Positions 33,424 to 41,353 of a stretch of 64,000 bases of DNA are shown here, one piece after another. The DNA comes from Streptomyces halstedii (GTDB taxonomy: Bacteria > Actinomycetota > Actinomycetes > Streptomycetales > Streptomycetaceae). Where the stretch lies: the NCBI GenBank assembly GCA_000720535.1, contig JOAZ01000002.1, positions 62,001 to 126,000 of the forward strand, in the 5' to 3' direction. The notes under the pieces were generated by a model that was not told the DNA's origin, did not search any database, and worked only from the letters and a program-made list of their open reading frames with translations. Both the position numbers and the translations under genes were made by a program. Every line of letters begins with the position of its first letter. Within the stretch, counting starts at the first letter, position 1.

Positions 33424-34247
33424 GATCTGTGCTCCTCCAGGACACCCCTGATGAACCCGATGGACTCCGGCGGGGGTAACGCCCGGTCCCGAAGGCGATC
33501 GTAGGACAGCCGGTAGCGTGTCACCGCCGCCGGTTCTTCGATCAGCTCGGCGCAGCCGTTGCCCTCTGTATAGGCGATCGACGTACCGTCTTCCTGCCAG
33601 AGCAGGGTCAGTGAGCCGTCCATGAGGTGGTGGGCGCCCTCCGCGAAGGGGAGCACCTGGAGGACGATCGACGGCAGCTCCGCAGTGTCGAGCAGGTGTG
33701 TCAGCTGTTCCCGCCACGCCTTGGCTTCCGGCACGGGACGACGCAGGGCGTACTCATCGATGATGACCCGGACCGAGGGCGCCGGGGTTCGGCGCAGCAA
33801 CTGCTGGCGACCCAGCCTCGCCACGACCTGTTCCTCGACCAACTCGGCGTCCACCGCCGTTTCCTGGGCACCGGACAACAGCTCTCGCGCCACATCCTCC
33901 GTCTGGAGCAGTCCCGGGATCCCGAGCGTGAAGACGTGCATGATGCGGGCCGTCGGCTCCAGCCGCATGAACTCCTTGTACCGGTCCTTGAAGACCTCGC
34001 GGCGGGCCACCTTCCACAGCCGTACCAGCAGGTCCCCGGACTCGTAATAGCGGTCCAGGTCCTCCATCACCGCCAGCTTGGACAGCCGTTGGCCCGCTTC
34101 CAGCCGGTACAGGTAACTCTTGTCGTACCGGGTCTCCCCGGCGAGCTGGCCGAGGGACCTTCCCGATCGCTCCCGTAGATACCGCAGGGCCCGCCCCAGT
34201 GCCGCGCGGCCCGACTCCTCGTCCGCGTGAGCCGGTTCTGCCGTCAT
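33420..34247 (-). CDS. XRE-family regulator with DUF5753 domain
   Basis: 275 residues. A helix-turn-helix (about 14-72, GRSLGQLAGETRYDKSYLYRLEAGQRL) precedes the DUF5753 region marked by MHVFTLGIPGLLQTEDVARELL, VRVIIDEYALRRPV and VLQVLPFAEGAHHLMDGSLTLL. It pairs with the coupled DUF397 gene; together they are the common Streptomyces XRE/DUF397 module. The divergent gene at 34399 shares its promoter region. A second module lies at 38.9-40.2 kb. Confidence 0.92.
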   Translation of the reverse strand: MTAEPAHADEESGRAALGRALRYLRERSGRSLGQLAGETRYDKSYLYRLEAGQRLSKLAVMEDLDRYYESGDLLVRLWKVARREVFKDRYKEFMRLEPTARIMHVFTLGIPGLLQTEDVARELLSGAQETAVDAELVEEQVVARLGRQQLLRRTPAPSVRVIIDEYALRRPVPEAKAWREQLTHLLDTAELPSIVLQVLPFAEGAHHLMDGSLTLLWQEDGTSIAYTEGNGCAELIEEPAAVTRYRLSYDRLRDRALPPPESIGFIRGVLEEHRS

Positions 34248-34398
34248 CCCGCTCCTTCCGTTGTCCCCTGGTCAGGCAACCGTGCGCCTCTTCCGAGGCT
34301 ACGGCCGGACCGTGATCATCGGAACACGAACGGTGACCACCGTCACCCGATGGAAGACATCCACATCGGAAGACACCCACGTCTGCGAGGCGCGCCCC

Positions 34399-34677
34399 AT
34401 GAACGAGCTTCCCCTGCGACTGCTGCCCTGGAACTCCCCCGAGGGGAAACCTTGTTACCTCAGCACCGACGATCCAGGCAGCAGGCTGTCGCGGATGGCG
34501 GACGAGGTGGAGGCGGAGCTGATCGCGTCGGGGGAGGCGGTGCTGGCCGGGGCCGAGGCCGTGCTCGCCGATCTGGCGGCCGGTGAGGTGGCGGTGCGTT
34601 TCGCGCTCACGCGGGCCACCGAGTCGCTGCGGGACGCGCTGCGCGTCGCGGAGTGCAGGGGAGACCGGGTGTCCTGA
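34399..34677 (+). CDS. small protein divergent from the XRE/DUF397 module, unknown
   Basis: 92 residues. It begins MNELPLRLLPWNSPEGKPCYLS, then has a long acidic/Ala-rich helix with weak coiled-coil character (LSRMADEVEAELIASGEAVLAGAEAVLADL). ATG 34399 has GAGG nearby and fits the codon bias. Streptomyces XRE/DUF397 modules often carry a small divergent gene of this type, so a regulatory link is plausible. No catalytic motif is seen. Confidence 0.7.
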   Translation: MNELPLRLLPWNSPEGKPCYLSTDDPGSRLSRMADEVEAELIASGEAVLAGAEAVLADLAAGEVAVRFALTRATESLRDALRVAECRGDRVS

Positions 34678-34786
34678 CCCCGCTTTGCCGTGTGAGACGC
34701 GAGGTCGGCCGGCGATGTCACATCGGGCGGGACCCGCTCCGTCGTAGGGGTGTCATCAGCGAGAGACCACGACACAGGAGCCCACC

Positions 34787-35260
34787 ATGGAACCCCGTCT
34801 GAACGTCTACGCCAGCCCGCTCACGGGAACGTTCGTGAAGCACATCAACACGGCGGGCAAGGCGGTCGCCGACTCGTCGCTGCCGGCCGCGACGCAGGAG
34901 CTCGTCAAGATCCGCGCAAGCCAGATCAACGGCTGCGGGGGCTGCCTCGACATGCACACCAAGGAGGCCGTCCGGGCCGGTGAGACCGCGACCCGGCTTC
35001 ATCTGGTCGCGGCCTGGCGGGAGGCCACGGTCTTCACGGACGCCGAGCGGGCCGCCCTGGAACTGGCGGAGCAGGGCACCCGCCTGGCCGACGCGGCCGG
35101 TGGCGTCACGGACGAGGCGTGGGCGAACGCCGCCAAGCACTACGACGAGGAGCAGCTCATCGCCCTCGTGGCGCTCATCGCCCTCATCAACACCTACAAC
35201 CGTCTCAACGTCATCACCCGGCAGCCCGCCGGCGACTACCAGGCCGGCCAGCTCGGCTGA
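34787..35260 (+). CDS. carboxymuconolactone decarboxylase / AhpD-like protein
   Basis: 157 residues with the CxxC-x3-H alkylhydroperoxidase motif in NGCGGCLDMHTKEA (Cys near 47 and 50) and helices on both sides. Members of this family are redox-active disulfide proteins, sometimes reducing peroxides with thiol partners. It lies alone; a strong hairpin follows at 35282-35318. Confidence 0.88.
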   Translation: MEPRLNVYASPLTGTFVKHINTAGKAVADSSLPAATQELVKIRASQINGCGGCLDMHTKEAVRAGETATRLHLVAAWREATVFTDAERAALELAEQGTRLADAAGGVTDEAWANAAKHYDEEQLIALVALIALINTYNRLNVITRQPAGDYQAGQLG

Positions 35261-35281
35261 CGGCCGCCCGCCCCGGGGCCG

Positions 35282-35318
35282 CCGGTACGGGCGGGGGACG
35301 AGCCCCCGCCCGTACCGG
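35282..35318 (+). terminator. strong terminator after the AhpD-like gene
   Basis: A 16-bp perfect stem, CCGGTACGGGCGGGGG (35282-35297) with 35303-35318, closes a 5-nt loop 22 bp after the stop. Confidence 0.88.
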
Positions 35319-35498
35319 ACGCGGGACTGGGCCGGGACTCACCGCCCACCCGTCCAAGCGCCCCCGAAACCCGCGTTACCAGCCGGTAAAGAGCCTATCC
35401 GCACATACCGTTCCGGCCCTGAGTTCGGCCATCTCGTTCGATTACAGTGCTTGCGCGGTCGCACACCGTAGGGCGGACGGACGGACGGAAGGGGCACG

Positions 35499-36614
35499 GT
35501 GAGCACTGGGACCACAGCTGTCTGGGGCCGCGCCCAGCAGCAGGACTTCCGCAGCCGGGTACGCGGCTCCCTGCTCGGCGGCGCCGTGGGCGACGCGCTG
35601 GGGGCCGGGGTCTCCGGGCTCGGCCTGGAGGCGATCCGCGAGGCCCACGGGGCGGACGGGCTGACGGATTTCGTCGCGGCGCACGGCAGACGCGGCGCCG
35701 TCACCGCCGTCACCCAGCTCACCCTCTTCACCGTCGACGGCCTCATCCGGGCCCAGGTGCGCCGGGACACCGGCGCCTGGCATCCGCCCACCGACGTGCA
35801 CCGCGCCCATCTGCGGTGGGCGGCCACGCAGAGCGCCTGGGGGCCCGACGAACGCCGCGACGACAACGGCTGGCTGGCCGGTGAGGAGTGGCTGTACGCG
35901 CGCCGCGCCCCCACCCGCGAATGCCTCGTCGGCTTCGGCGACGCCACGATGGGCACCCTCGCCGTCCCCAAGAACCCGGCCGCGCGGGACTCCGCCGCAC
36001 TCACCCGCTCCGGTCCGTTCGGGCTGCTCGTCGGCTGGGAACCGCAGCTCGTCCTCCAACTGGCCGTCGAGTGCGCCGCCCACACCCACGGGCACGCCAC
36101 CGCCCAACTGGCGGCGGGCGCCTTCGCCCTCTTGATCCACGGCCTGGCCCGCGGCGAGACCCTGGACGGCTCGGTGCAGCACACCCTGGCGATGCTCGCG
36201 GACCGTCCGGGCAACGAGCAGGTCAGCGACGCGCTGCGGCAGGCCCTCGGCTCCGTACGGCAGGGCATCCCGGGGCCCGCCCTCATCGAGGCCCTCGGCG
36301 ACACCGACTCGGCGGAGGAGGTGCTCGCCGTGGCCCTCTACTGCGCCCTGGTCGGTGAGGACGTACGGCACGGGCTGCGCCTCGCCGTGAACCACTCGGG
36401 GCCCTCGGCCGCCACCGGGGCCGTGTGCGGGGCCCTGCTCGGGGCGCTGCACGGGGAGACGGCGCTGCCACCGGCCTGGCTGGCCGAGCTGGAGGGGCGG
36501 GCGACCGTCCTCGAACTGGCCGACGACTTCGCCATGGAGATGACGCAGGGCCCCGCCCTGCACAGCCCGACCGCCGCCGCGCCGGGCTGGCTGGCCCGCT
36601 ACCCGCGCGGCTGA
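35499..36614 (+). CDS. ADP-ribosylglycohydrolase-fold protein lacking metal-binding aspartates
   Basis: 371 residues. The fold is recognised from RVRGSLLGGAVGDALGAGV at the start and LAVNHSGPSAATGAVCGALLGALHG near residue 315. In active family members the first site reads like TDDTQM and the second like HSGDSDSTGA. Here they read TAVTQL and HSGPSAATGA, so the Asp residues that bind the Mg2+ pair are gone from both. The fold is otherwise well preserved and the frame intact, which suggests a pseudoenzyme (binding or regulatory) and not decay. Start GTG 35499. Confidence 0.82.
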   Translation: MSTGTTAVWGRAQQQDFRSRVRGSLLGGAVGDALGAGVSGLGLEAIREAHGADGLTDFVAAHGRRGAVTAVTQLTLFTVDGLIRAQVRRDTGAWHPPTDVHRAHLRWAATQSAWGPDERRDDNGWLAGEEWLYARRAPTRECLVGFGDATMGTLAVPKNPAARDSAALTRSGPFGLLVGWEPQLVLQLAVECAAHTHGHATAQLAAGAFALLIHGLARGETLDGSVQHTLAMLADRPGNEQVSDALRQALGSVRQGIPGPALIEALGDTDSAEEVLAVALYCALVGEDVRHGLRLAVNHSGPSAATGAVCGALLGALHGETALPPAWLAELEGRATVLELADDFAMEMTQGPALHSPTAAAPGWLARYPRG

Positions 36615-36679
36615 GCCGCCCGCCGCTCTGCCGTTCTGTGAGTCCGTGACCGTGCCGTGCCCGGGGCCTGCCCGGCAGG

Positions 36680-38257
36680 TCAGTCCTTCAGGCCTTCCGG
36701 GACCCCCGTACCGTCCGGGCCGGTCCGCTGGCCGGGCACGGTCGCCGCGCCGCCCCGCGGGCCGCCACCGTCGGAGTTGATCGTCTCGATGAGGGCGTCG
36801 CGCTCCGGGGTGTCCTCGGGCTTGAGGAGTCCGACGACGACGTACAGCACCAGCGAGATCGCCAGCGGCAGCGCCACCTGGTATTGCAGCGCGACATCCG
36901 TCTTCACCGAACCGTGGAGGTCGTAGTTGGTGAAGTAGAACGCGAGCAGCCCGGCCGCCCAGCTGGTGAGCGCCGCCGTCGGCCCCGACCGGTGGAACGG
37001 GCGCAGCAGACCCAGCATGAACGGGATGGCGATCGGTCCCATCAGCCCGGCCACCCACTTGATGACGACCGAGATGATGTCCTTGAAGGCGGGCGAGTTG
37101 ATCTGCGTGGCCAGGGCCATCGACAGGGCGAGGAACGCGAGCGTGGAGAGCCGCGCGGCCAGCAGTCCGGCGCGGTTGTCCCAGGAGCGGGCGGCCTTGG
37201 AGAAGACCGGCGCGATGTCCCGGGTGAAGACGGCCGAGATGGAGTTGGCGTCGGAGGAGCACATGGCCATCGTGTGCGAGAAGAAGCCGACGACCACCAG
37301 GCCCAGCAGTCCGTGCGGCAGCAGTTGCTCGGTCATCAGGGCGTAACTGTCCGAGGCGTCCGGCTTCTTGGCCTCGACGAGCAGCGGGGCCGCCCACATC
37401 GGGAAGAAGAGCACGGCCGGCCACACCAGCCAGAGGATCGCGGAGAGCCGGGCCGAACGGGTCGCGGAGCGGGCGGAGTCCGTCGCCATGTAGCGCTGGG
37501 CCTGGTTCCACATGCCGCCGTTGTACTCGAAGGTCTTGATGAAGAGGTACGCCAGCAGGAACGTCACGGTGTACGGGCCCGCCGTCGGCTCGGCGTGGCC
37601 TTCCGGGAGCTTGTCCCAGACGGTCCACAGCGCGCTGAGCCCGCCCAGTTCGTTCAGCACGATGACGAGCATGGTGAGCCCGGCGAAGAGCTGGATGACG
37701 AACTGCCCCAGTTCTGTGAGCGCGTCGGCCCACAGTCCGCCGACCGTGCAGTAGACGGCCGTGATGGCGCCGGTGATGAAGATGCCCTGGGTGAGGCTCA
37801 TACCCGTGAAGACGGAGAGCAGGGTGGCGATGGCCGCCCACTTGGCGCCGACGTCCACGATCTTCAGCAGCAGGCCCGACCAGGCGAGGGCCTGCTGGGT
37901 GGGGACGTTGTAGCGGTTCTTGAGGTACTCCAGCGGCGAGGCGACGTGCAGCCGCGATCGCAGCCGGTTGAGCCGGGGGGCGAAGAGCTTCGCCCCGATT
38001 CCGATACCGATGGCGATCGGCAGCGACCAGGTGACGAAGGACGTCACGCCGTACTGGTAGGCGATGCCGGCGTACCCGGTGAACATCACCGCGCTGTAGC
38101 CCGACATGTGGTGCGAGATGCCCGACAGCCACCACGGCATCCTGCCGCCCGCCGTGAAGAAGTCGCTGACGTCGTCCACGTGCCGGTGCGACCAGAGGCC
38201 GATCGCGACCATCACGCCGAAGTAGCCGATGAGCACGGTCCAGTCGAGACTGTTCAT
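36680..38257 (-). CDS. sodium:solute symporter (SSS) family transporter
   Basis: 525 residues and about 13 helices with SSS signatures: SDFFTAGGRMPWWLSGISHHMSG early (the GGR region) and the helix-5/6 segment ITAVYCTVGGLWADALTELGQF. It is closest in appearance to the SGLT-like sugar or nucleobase branch; substrate unknown. The C-terminal 35 residues are hydrophilic and Gly-rich. ATG 38257 has GGAGGGG upstream. It converges on the ADP-ribosylglycohydrolase-like gene. Confidence 0.9.
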   Translation of the reverse strand: MNSLDWTVLIGYFGVMVAIGLWSHRHVDDVSDFFTAGGRMPWWLSGISHHMSGYSAVMFTGYAGIAYQYGVTSFVTWSLPIAIGIGIGAKLFAPRLNRLRSRLHVASPLEYLKNRYNVPTQQALAWSGLLLKIVDVGAKWAAIATLLSVFTGMSLTQGIFITGAITAVYCTVGGLWADALTELGQFVIQLFAGLTMLVIVLNELGGLSALWTVWDKLPEGHAEPTAGPYTVTFLLAYLFIKTFEYNGGMWNQAQRYMATDSARSATRSARLSAILWLVWPAVLFFPMWAAPLLVEAKKPDASDSYALMTEQLLPHGLLGLVVVGFFSHTMAMCSSDANSISAVFTRDIAPVFSKAARSWDNRAGLLAARLSTLAFLALSMALATQINSPAFKDIISVVIKWVAGLMGPIAIPFMLGLLRPFHRSGPTAALTSWAAGLLAFYFTNYDLHGSVKTDVALQYQVALPLAISLVLYVVVGLLKPEDTPERDALIETINSDGGGPRGGAATVPGQRTGPDGTGVPEGLKD

Positions 38258-38916
38258 GTGCCCCCTCCAGGGGTCCGCCTTGTGAACGGGAACGCACTTC
38301 GTCGGTACGGCCGTTCAGCGGGGCCCCGCGCGGGAAGGGGACTGCGGGGATTGAACCGTCCGCCCGCGCCCTCGGTCAAGGTGTGCGCGGTCAGGGATGT
38401 GAACACAGGTCAGTAAGCCGAACGATTTTACGGCTTCTTGACCCAGAGGCCCGTTGTCGTGAACGTGACCACGGCCACACGATGGGCGGGCACTTCGTCA
38501 GGCTGTGCGGAGACATGAACGACGGCGAGCACGACCGCGAGTCCACCGGGCGACCGGGACGCGACAGCGGCGGAGCGGTGGAGCGGAGGCGGCGGCACCG
38601 GGATCGACGGCGGTCGCGGCGCGACGGCACGAGAACGCGGAACGACCGCACGGGATGCGGGTCCCGTGCGGCCGGAGAAGGGCGAGGAGGGGTGAGCGAT
38701 GAGGCTCTGACGGTGCGGACGCGCCGAGCGTACGGGCGGGTATCGCGCGGCGGGCGCCGGGCGCACGCGCGCCGGGTTCGGACGCCGGCGTACGCACACC
38801 GCTACCGGTGTGCGCCGGACGGGCCGAGCCCCCTCGGCCAGGACGGCGGACCAGTCGAGAGGGCTCCTGGCGATGGCGCGGGACGGACTGCCGTGCCGCG
38901 CACGGCCGTCAGCCCG
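38258..38916. other. gene-free 659-bp interval with one isolated hairpin
   Basis: No reading frame here has a ribosome site with streptomycete codon bias, and the longest ones are Arg-rich and overlap in several frames. The SSS promoter must lie at its left end. The only structure noted is an AT-looped hairpin: AAGCCG (38415-38420) with CGGCTT (38431-38436), extended by GGTCA/TTGACC flanks (38408-38443). Confidence 0.5.
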
Positions 38917-39123
38917 TCAGGCGTCGACGGAACCCGTCGCGACATCGCGCACGAAGGCGTTCCACGCGCCGGGCACGAAGGTCAGCGAAGGGCCCTCGGG
39001 CGCCTTCGAGTCGCGTACGGCGATGGACCGGGTGACGGGAGACTTGACCTCGACGCACGCGCCGTTGCCGCCGGAGTACGACGACTTGGTCCACTTTTCG
39101 GTAGCGCCCTGAAGAATAGCCAT
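38917..39123 (-). CDS. DUF397 protein (second module)
   Basis: 68 residues: WTKSSYSGGNGACVEVKSP at the N-terminus, IAVRDSKAPEGPSLTF in the middle and WNAFVRDVATG at the end. ATG 39123. Unlike the first module it is separated from its XRE partner by 226 bp, which contains an AT-richer stretch and probably its own promoter. Confidence 0.92.
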   Translation of the reverse strand: MAILQGATEKWTKSSYSGGNGACVEVKSPVTRSIAVRDSKAPEGPSLTFVPGAWNAFVRDVATGSVDA

Positions 39124-39349
39124 GGTGACTCCGGTTCAGATAAGTGTGAGGGACACCAACTTCATTCCTGTTGGCGTGATCGACGCTACTAGCCAACTTC
39201 ATGGCGTGGAGGTGCCGTTCACTCGACCGGATGGCATATTGCATACGGGTCTTCCGTCTGTAGCGGAGGCCGTGTATCTTTCCGCCCCGCCCCGCACTTA
39301 TCAGCCCATACTCGGCTCTCGGTGACCCTCGGTGACTTTCCCCCGCCCC

Positions 39350-40207
39350 TCAGCGGGTGTACCCCTTGGCGATGTCGCTGATGAACTCGCGGGTCTGGTC
39401 CGCGTTGAGGGCCTGGGCCCGCAAATGCTCGTACATGACGCTGTAGCGCTGTACGTCATGGGCCTTCTCCAGATAGAGGTCGCTGGTGACCCCTTCGATG
39501 TACACGACGCTGGAGTCGGCGGCGTCGGGGAATTCCAGAATGGCGTACTGCCCGTTGATACCCGGGTGGGCGCCCATGTCGAACGGCAGTACCTGCACGG
39601 TGACATGGGGGAGTTCGGACTGCTCGATGAGGTGCTCCAGCTGCTCGACCATCACCTGCTTCCCGCCGACCCGCCGGCGCAGTGCCGCCTCGTCGATGAC
39701 GGCCCACAGGCGCAGCGGGGCCTCCGGCGCGTTGACCCGGTCCTGCCGCCGGGCCCGGACGCTGACCCGCTTCTCGATGTCGGACGGAGGGGCCTCGGGG
39801 AGCGCGCCGCTGATGACGGCCTCCGCGTACCCGCGTGTCTGGAGAAGACCCGGGACGATCTGCGGTTCGTACACGCGGAGGGATTCGGCGTCCGTCTCCA
39901 GACCGATGTAGACGCTGTACGGGATGTCACCGAAGGCGTGCCACCAGCCCTGCTGACGGGAGTCCTTGGCCATCTGCATCAGCGAGTCGACGACCCGGTG
40001 GTCCTCGACCTCGTAGACGCCGCAGAGATCGCGCACATCACGCTGGCTGATGGAACGCCGTCCGTTCTCCAGGCGGCTGATCTTCGACTGCGAGACCAGC
40101 AGCCGCTCGGCCACCTCCTCGGCCGTCATGCCCTTGATCTCGCGCAGTCGGCGCAATTCCTGGCCCAACCGGCGTCGCCTGACGGTGGGATTGACGTTGG
40201 TCGGCAC
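39350..40207 (-). CDS. XRE-family regulator with DUF5753 domain (second module)
   Basis: 285 residues. The helix-turn-helix (about 12-70) reads KGMTAEEVAERLLVSQSKISRLENGRRSIS; the DUF5753 part has VYEPQIVPGLLQTRGYAEAVI, LWAVIDEAALRRRVGG and VTVQVLPFDMGAHPGINGQYAILEF. GTG 40207 has GGAGG 10 nt upstream. It pairs with the DUF397 gene at 38917. The first XRE gene (33420) is only distantly similar. Confidence 0.92.
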   Translation of the reverse strand: MPTNVNPTVRRRRLGQELRRLREIKGMTAEEVAERLLVSQSKISRLENGRRSISQRDVRDLCGVYEVEDHRVVDSLMQMAKDSRQQGWWHAFGDIPYSVYIGLETDAESLRVYEPQIVPGLLQTRGYAEAVISGALPEAPPSDIEKRVSVRARRQDRVNAPEAPLRLWAVIDEAALRRRVGGKQVMVEQLEHLIEQSELPHVTVQVLPFDMGAHPGINGQYAILEFPDAADSSVVYIEGVTSDLYLEKAHDVQRYSVMYEHLRAQALNADQTREFISDIAKGYTR

Positions 40208-40434
40208 GGGAACGGCACCTCCGGCTATGCAGCTGTTGTAGCTGTGCGTATCTATCGCTCAGCAGATTGCCACCCATGACACCGGGCGCGCTGGGAAATG
40301 GCCAATACGCGCGAAACGCGGGGCAGCCGGTGGGTCCGGCTGCCCCGCGCCTGGTGCGGCTCCCGAACCGGGTCTTGGGGACGTCGGTGCGGCGGTTGGC
40401 AGTGCTGCGCGTAAGTGTCCGCGCGGTCGTGCGG

Positions 40435-41157
40435 TCAGTGGACGGCGGAGGTGTGTGCCATGCTGCCGCGGCGAGCTGGTGCTTGCGGCTGCAACGGCAC
40501 TCCGGCCGCCTGCTGATGACGGCGTGGCTGGACTGCCACGCCGTTCTGGACGTCCATCACGGCGTGCGCGACGAGACCGCCCATCGGGTCGTGCCTGATC
40601 AGGTCCCGGAGCCGGGAGCGCGATGAACGCCCCTCGTTCCCGGGGTACAGGTGCTTGCCGAGTCCGACCGCGTGGGCCAGCGCGGCGAGCGCCGCGGTCC
40701 GCGGGTCCGGCGGTACGCCGGTGCGGATCGCACTGTCCAGCCGGGTTCTGATGTCCCGGCTGACCGCCGTGTCCGTCGCCTGGTAGCGAGTCGTCGGCAG
40801 CACTCCGCACATCTGGCCCGCCACGGCATGCACCATGCCGCACCGCTCCAGATGCGCGAGATAGATCTGGCGGAGCCCCAGCCGGGGTCCGCCGATCCAG
40901 TGGACGGCCCGGACCGGGCTGCCGCGACGGCGCAGCAGTTCCAGTGCGGAGTCCAGAGTCGGATCTCCTGTCGGCCGTGGCATCACCACGGCGATACGAT
41001 CCCCGTCAGGGGCTATCCGTCCTGCCAGAGCCAGCTCCACTAGCTGTGCCCCGGCCAGGCCGAGGTCGAGCGACTGCGGCTGCGCTGTGGTACCCGTGGT
41101 CGGGTCCAGAGCGAGCAGCAGAAGCTCCTCCGGAATTGTTCTGCGGCTCCTGCCCAT
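40435..41157 (-). CDS. GPP34 (GOLPH3/Vps74-like) family protein
   Basis: 240 residues beginning RTIPEELLLLALDPTTG, continuing GLAGAQLVELALAGRI and containing GLRQIYLAHLERCGMV, a layout matching the GPP34 family. In eukaryotes these proteins bind phosphatidylinositol-4-phosphate; streptomycetes hold many paralogues of unknown role. The last ~45 residues are Gln/Arg/Ala-rich and probably disordered. ATG 41157. It may share regulation with the XRE gene downstream, 227 bp away. Confidence 0.82.
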   Translation of the reverse strand: MGRSRRTIPEELLLLALDPTTGTTAQPQSLDLGLAGAQLVELALAGRIAPDGDRIAVVMPRPTGDPTLDSALELLRRRGSPVRAVHWIGGPRLGLRQIYLAHLERCGMVHAVAGQMCGVLPTTRYQATDTAVSRDIRTRLDSAIRTGVPPDPRTAALAALAHAVGLGKHLYPGNEGRSSRSRLRDLIRHDPMGGLVAHAVMDVQNGVAVQPRRHQQAAGVPLQPQAPARRGSMAHTSAVH

Positions 41158-41353
41158 CCATGCCTCCCCGCGTGGATGAATGACAGGGTGACCCCTCTCA
41201 CATTGGTCTGTCGAGGGTGCCTGGGTGCTTTGTAAGGGAACCGTTAGGTATGTCGTTCCCGTCTAGCAGCCCAGCCCAGGTTCCACACAGGACACTGGTA
41301 GATGGTTCGGACAGTGCGGGCATGTCCTCGCACGGCGTATGGAGGAGGCATCG

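Noticed and set aside
38383-39192. 269-aa plus-strand frame in the gene-free interval
   Set aside because: It is dominated by Arg/Gly and overlaps the DUF397 gene antisense; no start site.
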